A stretch of 36,741 nucleotides of DNA from NCBI RefSeq assembly GCF_000226255.1, contig NZ_AGFG01000036.1, positions 1 to 36,741 of the forward strand. The letters are read 5' to 3'. The translations under genes and the position numbers were made by a program. Within the stretch, counting starts at the first letter, position 1. Each line of letters opens with the position of its first letter. The notes beneath the pieces are model-generated. The model saw nothing but the letters and a program-made list of their open reading frames with translations. It did no database searches and was not told the origin of the DNA. Shown here piece after piece: positions 32,916-36,741 of this stretch. This stretch comes from Desulfovibrio sp. A2. Its GTDB lineage: Bacteria > Desulfobacterota > Desulfovibrionia > Desulfovibrionales > Desulfovibrionaceae.

Positions 32916-34469
32916 CTACCCCGCCACGGCCTTGCGCACGTCAATGCCCAGGCGCAGCATGCGGTTGCGCACCGTGCCCCGGTGCACTCCCAGCAGCCGG
33001 GCCGCCTCGGACACGTTGCCCCCGGCGGCGTGCAGGGCTTCCACCAGTTCGGCCCGCTCCCGCTCCTGGCGGGTCGGTCGCCCGCCAAGGGGATATTGCC
33101 CGCCCGTCGCCGCCCCACCGCTTTCCCCAATCCGCAGCCCGTTGCCCTGCCCTTCCTCCCCGGCCGGGCCGCCCTGTGCCTCAAGTCCGACCGGTCCCGA
33201 ATGCTGGCCGAGGCGTCCTCCCCCGCCCGCATCATGCCCGGCGTGCCCGGCGCTTCCCGCCGCCGCGCATTCCGGGTGCCATGCCGCCCCGGCGATGTGC
33301 TGGGGCAGGTGCTCCACGCCCAGTCGCCCGCCTTCGGCGATGACGCAGGCGTATTCCAATGCGCTGCGCAGTTCGCGCACGTTGCCCGGCCAGCCGTAGG
33401 CCGTGAGCAGGCGCAGGGCCTCTGGCGTCAGGCCGGTCACGTCGCGCCCGTCCCGCTCGCGGATGCCCTTCAGGAAGTGGGCGGCCAGCAGGGGGATGTC
33501 CTCGCGCCGGTCCGCTAGCGGCGGCAGGTGGATGGGAATGACGTTGATGCGGAACAGCAGGTCTTCGCGAAACCGCCCGGCCCGCACCAGCCGCCCCAGG
33601 TCGCGGTTGGTGGCGGCGATGATGCGCACGTCCACCTCGCGCGAGGCGTTGTCGCCCACCCGTTCGATGCGCTTGGTCTCCAGCACGCGCAGCAGCTTCA
33701 CCTGGATGGGCAGGGGGATGTCGCCGATCTCGTCCAGAAAGATGTCGCCGCCGTGGGCCGCCTCGAACCGGCCCTGCCGGTCGCGCACCGCACCGGTGAA
33801 CGCCCCGCGCACATGGCCGAACAGCTCGCTTTCCAGCAGCGCCTCGTTCAGGGCCGCGCAGTTGAGCTGCACGTAAGCCCCGTTCTTGCGGCGGCCCAGT
33901 TCGTGGATGGCCCGCGCCGCCAGTTCCTTGCCCGTGCCCGACGGCCCCAGCACCAGCACCGGGGCGTCGCTTTCCGCCGCCCGCTCGATGATCTTGAACA
34001 CCCGCTGCATGGCGGGCGAGGTGCCCACCATGCCCGCGAAGCCCTCGTCCGAGCCCAGCAGGCGCGAAAGCTCCTCGATGCGCCGGTCCTTTTCCACCAC
34101 GGCGGTGATGTCGGTGATGGTCTCCACCGCCGCGATGACCCGGTCGCCCTCCTTCAGCACCTTGGCGTTCTTGAGCACGGTGATGGACGTGCCGTCGCGC
34201 CGCACCAGGGTGCAGCGCTTGCGGTGCTCGTCCTTGCGGTCGAACAGGCGGCACCAGTGCCCACCGCCCAGCGACCGCGAGCGCACGCAGGCGTCGCAGT
34301 TGAGGATGGCGCAGGTCTGGCCCACCAGCTCGCCCGCCTCGTAGCCGGTCAGCCGTTCCAGGGCCGGGTTGGCCATCAGGATGCGGCCGTCCGGCCCCAC
34401 CAGGAAGAAGCCGTCGTTGATGGTGTTGATGACCTCGCGCAGAAAGCGGCTGGATTCAAGGGCGTCCAT
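32916..34469 (-). CDS. PAS-domain sigma-54-dependent transcriptional activator
   Basis: A 517-residue enhancer-binding protein. The N-terminal PAS domain (about 8-125) contains five Cys at 53, 58, 61, 73 and 86 ('CAILNCDAC', 'HWC', 'RKRC'), suggesting a metal or redox centre. The AAA+ domain (about 140-380) has Walker A GPSGTGKE (175-182), the sigma-54-contacting loop GAFTGA (222-227), and Walker B 'DIFLDEIGD' (242-250). A Gly/Ala/His-rich linker of about 70 residues follows. The C-terminal Fis-type helix-turn-helix is '[20 protein letters not shown]' (about 485-505). AAGGAG lies eight bases before the ATG. It diverges from the Fe-S protein gene, its likely target. It lacks a receiver domain, so it probably senses directly. 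Confidence 0.95.
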   Translation of the reverse strand: MDALESSRFLREVINTINDGFFLVGPDGRILMANPALERLTGYEAGELVGQTCAILNCDACVRSRSLGGGHWCRLFDRKDEHRKRCTLVRRDGTSITVLKNAKVLKEGDRVIAAVETITDITAVVEKDRRIEELSRLLGSDEGFAGMVGTSPAMQRVFKIIERAAESDAPVLVLGPSGTGKELAARAIHELGRRKNGAYVQLNCAALNEALLESELFGHVRGAFTGAVRDRQGRFEAAHGGDIFLDEIGDIPLPIQVKLLRVLETKRIERVGDNASREVDVRIIAATNRDLGRLVRAGRFREDLLFRINVIPIHLPPLADRREDIPLLAAHFLKGIRERDGRDVTGLTPEALRLLTAYGWPGNVRELRSALEYACVIAEGGRLGVEHLPQHIAGAAWHPECAAAGSAGHAGHDAGGGGRLGQHSGPVGLEAQGGPAGEEGQGNGLRIGESGGAATGGQYPLGGRPTRQERERAELVEALHAAGGNVSEAARLLGVHRGTVRNRMLRLGIDVRKAVAG

Positions 34470-34984
34470 GACGGGTACTCCTTGGCGCGACGGACGCGGA
34501 TGCCTGAAGTGAGGCGGACGGGGCCGGGCGCGGTTCCGAGGCGGTTACGAGGCGGTTCCGGGGCGGTTCGATCCCGCCCACCCATGCAGCATCGGGGCCG
34601 TTGCGTACGCCACGCCCTTGCGCAAGCTACGGGCGCGCGGGCGGACGAGGAAGAACAGGATTTACATCTTTTATTACAAAGGGATAGGTGCAGCCCCCCC
34701 ACCCACGGCGCCATATGCCCGGTCCGTCTTCCGGCGTGCGCGTGGCGCACGACAGGGGTCACACCGAGGCACATGCCGCGCCATATGATCAATTTTTCAT
34801 CACATGACGCAGCATATGCCGAAAATTCACCACCACGCAAGAAGGCTTTTGCTGCGCCAGCGATTATAAAAGACGCGCCACATCAGCATGTTACCATTAC
34901 AGTTCGCGCGGGCACGCTTCCTGCTCACTAGGGGAGTCGGGCGCACCGCCGCGCGCGCCACTTCACCACCTGTACTCGGACACC
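34470..34984. other. Divergent regulatory gap of the sigma-54 activator and Fe-S gene
   Basis: This 515-bp gap has no gene. Its right half is AT-richer and holds three CATATG palindromes (34712-34717, 34782-34787, 34813-34818), 70 and 31 bases apart, roughly whole helical turns. These are candidate activator sites. A weak -24/-12 candidate (GG at 34844-34845, GC at 34856-34857) lacks the rest of the consensus. TTTAC-N7-ATTAC at 34661-34677 is a degenerate CpxR-like pair. Confidence 0.4.
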
Positions 34985-36712
34985 ATGATGACTTCACGCA
35001 AGACCGACGCCACTTCCCCCCGCCGCCTGTCGCGGCGCGGTTTCCTCAAGGGCCTCGCGGGCACCGGGCTCGCCGGGTCCGCCTCCCTCGCCACCGGCAT
35101 GTTCCCCTCCACGGCGGAGGGCGCGGGTGGCAGCGCGCCCGCGCCCTCCGGACGGGAAGCGCCCGGAAGCGACGGCCCCTTCGCCACCCTCATCGACATC
35201 TCCGCCTGCGTGGGTTGCGGGGCCTGCGTGCAGGCCTGCCGCGACCGTAACGCGGCCCGCCATCCGGAACCCCAAACGCCCTTTCCGCCCATGTTCCCCG
35301 CCTCGGTGAAGGCCGAAGACTGGTCCGCCCGGCGCGATGTGGACGACCGCCTGACGCCCTACAACTGGCTGTACATCCAGAGCGTGGCGGTGGAGCACGA
35401 CGGACGGCGCGCGGACCTGAACATCCCCCGCCGCTGTCTGCACTGCGACAACCCGCCCTGCGCCAACCTGTGCCCGTGGGGCGCGGCCCGGCGCGAGGAC
35501 AGCGGCACCGTGTCCATCGACGCGGACATCTGCCTGGGCGGGGCCAAGTGCCGCACGGTGTGCCCGTGGCAGATTCCCCAGCGCCAGACGGGCGTGGGCC
35601 TGTATCTGGACCTGCTGCCCCGCTACGCGGGCAACGGCGTGATGTACAAGTGCGACCGCTGCGCCGACGTGGTGGCGCACGGCGGCGTGCCCGCCTGCAT
35701 CGAGGCCTGCCCCAACGCGGTGCAGTCCATCGGCCCGCGCGACACGATCATCACCGAGGCCCGCCGCCTGGCAGCGGAACGCGGCTGGCACCTGTACGGA
35801 CTGGACGAGAACGGCGGCACCTCGACCATCTATCTTTCGCCCGTGCCCTTCGCGGACATCCAGGCGGCGCTGGAGGCCTCGACGGAGGCGGCGGCAAGCG
35901 CCGCCACGCTGGGCCCCGGCAGGCCGCACTTCCGCGCCGTGGGCGATGCCATGCGGGGCGAAACCATGCTGGCCGCCGCGCTGGTCACCGCGCCGCTGGC
36001 CGGTGCCGGGGCCGCCCTGCTGCGCGTGGCGCGCGGCATCGGCGACATGGCCCGCGCGGAGCCCAACGGAGCCGAGACTCCGGGCACCCCGGTCTGCCGC
36101 CTGTCCACTGCCGGCAACTGCCCTACCTGCCCGCCCCGCAAGGCGGGCGACACCACGGACACTCTTGCCGCCGCGTCCCCGTCCCATCCCCTGCGCATGG
36201 CCCGCTGGCTGTGGATCGCCTGCACCACCGTGCTCGGCGTCACCGGCATGGCCCAGATGCCCATCGCCGCGCGCTACGGCATTGCCGCCGTGCCCGGCCT
36301 TGGCTGGACCGCCGACTTTTATTTCACCCACCTGCTGCACTACGCTGCCGCCGCCTTGTTGCTGGCGCTTGCCGCGTGGCTGGCCGTGCGGGCCTTTGCC
36401 GGACCGCGCATCCGCCGCCTGTTCGCCGCGCATCGCCTGTCGGGCGGCGGCACGCTGCGCCTGTGGCTGGTGGCGGCGCTCATCGTCACCGGGGCCATGC
36501 GCGTGGCCAAGAACCTGCCCGGCTTCGACTGGGGGCCCATGCTGACCATGTACCTGGACTGGACGCACCTGGGCCTTGCCGGGCTGCTGGGCATTGCCTC
36601 GCTGGCGCTGGCCCTGACGGGCCGTTCCGCCTGGACCATGCCCGTCAGCGAGCCGCGCTCCGCCCCCGCCTCATGTTCCGGCCGCCATCGCGAACATCCG
36701 CCCCGCGCGTAG
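34985..36712 (+). CDS. Tat-exported multi-FeS protein fused to a cytochrome-b-like membrane domain
   Basis: A 575-residue predicted electron-transfer protein. The Tat signal SRRGFLKG is at 16-23. The ferredoxin part (about 65-300) has Cys groups C75/78/81/85, C151/154/159/163, C183/189/193, and C223/226/238/242, in the FdnH/HybA/PsrB layout for four clusters. The third group lacks its usual second Cys: position 186 is Gly in CLGGAKC, so it may hold a 3Fe-4S or altered cluster. The C-terminal part has four helices at about 405-427, 445-470, 489-508 and 522-546. His449, His452 (HLLHY) and His528 (DWTH) are candidate haem ligands. It combines in one chain what FdnH plus FdnI do in two. Partner catalytic genes would lie beyond the window. 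The 29 bases after its stop hold nothing identifiable. No clear ribosome site. Confidence 0.85.
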   Translation: MMTSRKTDATSPRRLSRRGFLKGLAGTGLAGSASLATGMFPSTAEGAGGSAPAPSGREAPGSDGPFATLIDISACVGCGACVQACRDRNAARHPEPQTPFPPMFPASVKAEDWSARRDVDDRLTPYNWLYIQSVAVEHDGRRADLNIPRRCLHCDNPPCANLCPWGAARREDSGTVSIDADICLGGAKCRTVCPWQIPQRQTGVGLYLDLLPRYAGNGVMYKCDRCADVVAHGGVPACIEACPNAVQSIGPRDTIITEARRLAAERGWHLYGLDENGGTSTIYLSPVPFADIQAALEASTEAAASAATLGPGRPHFRAVGDAMRGETMLAAALVTAPLAGAGAALLRVARGIGDMARAEPNGAETPGTPVCRLSTAGNCPTCPPRKAGDTTDTLAAASPSHPLRMARWLWIACTTVLGVTGMAQMPIAARYGIAAVPGLGWTADFYFTHLLHYAAAALLLALAAWLAVRAFAGPRIRRLFAAHRLSGGGTLRLWLVAALIVTGAMRVAKNLPGFDWGPMLTMYLDWTHLGLAGLLGIASLALALTGRSAWTMPVSEPRSAPASCSGRHREHPPRA

Positions 36713-36741
36713 CGCAGGGTTTACCCGTTGAAGCTGAAGGA

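Noticed and set aside
32576..33343. Plus-strand frame with a collagen-like Gly-Val-Pro repeat
   Set aside because: It is only the translation of the 18-bp array read on the other strand, continues antisense to the sigma-54 activator, and has no ribosome site.
34842..34858. Sigma-54 -24/-12 promoter for the Fe-S gene
   Set aside because: Only the GG and GC dinucleotides at correct spacing match; the TGGCAC and TTGC contexts are absent.

Overview
The window is GC-rich DNA with strong G/C bias at third codon positions. Gene content (polar-flagellum genes, a large chemoreceptor, a Cys-rich PAS sigma-54 activator beside a Tat-exported multi-FeS/membrane protein, a molybdopterin-binding protein with a Cys tail, several OmpR-type two-component systems) fits a sulfate-reducing deltaproteobacterium of the Desulfovibrio/Nitratidesulfovibrio type. 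That assignment is an inference from gene style; no search was run.

Layout. (1) 1-2.9 kb: a 5'-truncated molybdopterin-binding protein, a terminator, an AraC-type regulator with a possibly leaderless promoter, and a DUF2000 protein. (2) 3.35-11.4 kb, plus strand: a flagellar run of a small zinc-finger protein, flgD, flgE, flgK, flgL and fliD, followed by flagellin (fliC) on the minus strand with a sigma-28-type promoter. (3) 12.9-16.5 kb: an ECF-type sigma factor (minus), then a CpxR/CpxA-like two-component pair (plus) preceded by an exact GTAAA-N5-GTAAA CpxR-type box. (4) 16.6-22.1 kb, minus strand: a five-gene export operon (FtsX-type permease, ABC ATPase, HlyD-type adaptor, TolC-type outer-membrane lipoprotein, small secreted EF-hand protein). 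A second OmpR/EnvZ-like pair (22.4-24.7 kb) diverges from it across a region rich in GTTGC repeats. (5) 25.2-27.5 kb: a dCache-HAMP-PAS chemoreceptor. (6) 27.65-28.4 kb: a SUKH-like hypothetical gene of lower GC and tRNA-Val(UAC), converging on a shared bidirectional terminator. (7) 28.7-29.8 kb: a GAF protein with a kinase-like dimerisation helix but no ATPase domain. (8) 30.1-32.8 kb, minus strand: a polysaccharide-export operon (lipoprotein, SLBB/Wza-like protein, small repeat protein) carrying two different tandem-repeat arrays. (9) 32.9-36.7 kb: a PAS sigma-54 activator diverging from a ferredoxin-cytochrome-b-like fusion protein.

The most interesting system-level pattern is the envelope region at 12.9-24.7 kb. 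An exporter ending in an EF-hand protein is flanked by two OmpR-family two-component systems. Recognisable operator-like repeats occur both upstream of cpxR and, unexpectedly, in the convergent gap beyond the EF-hand gene. A second theme is flagellar control: a soluble anti-sigma-like zinc finger starts the hook operon, and an orphan ECF sigma factor sits beside fliC.
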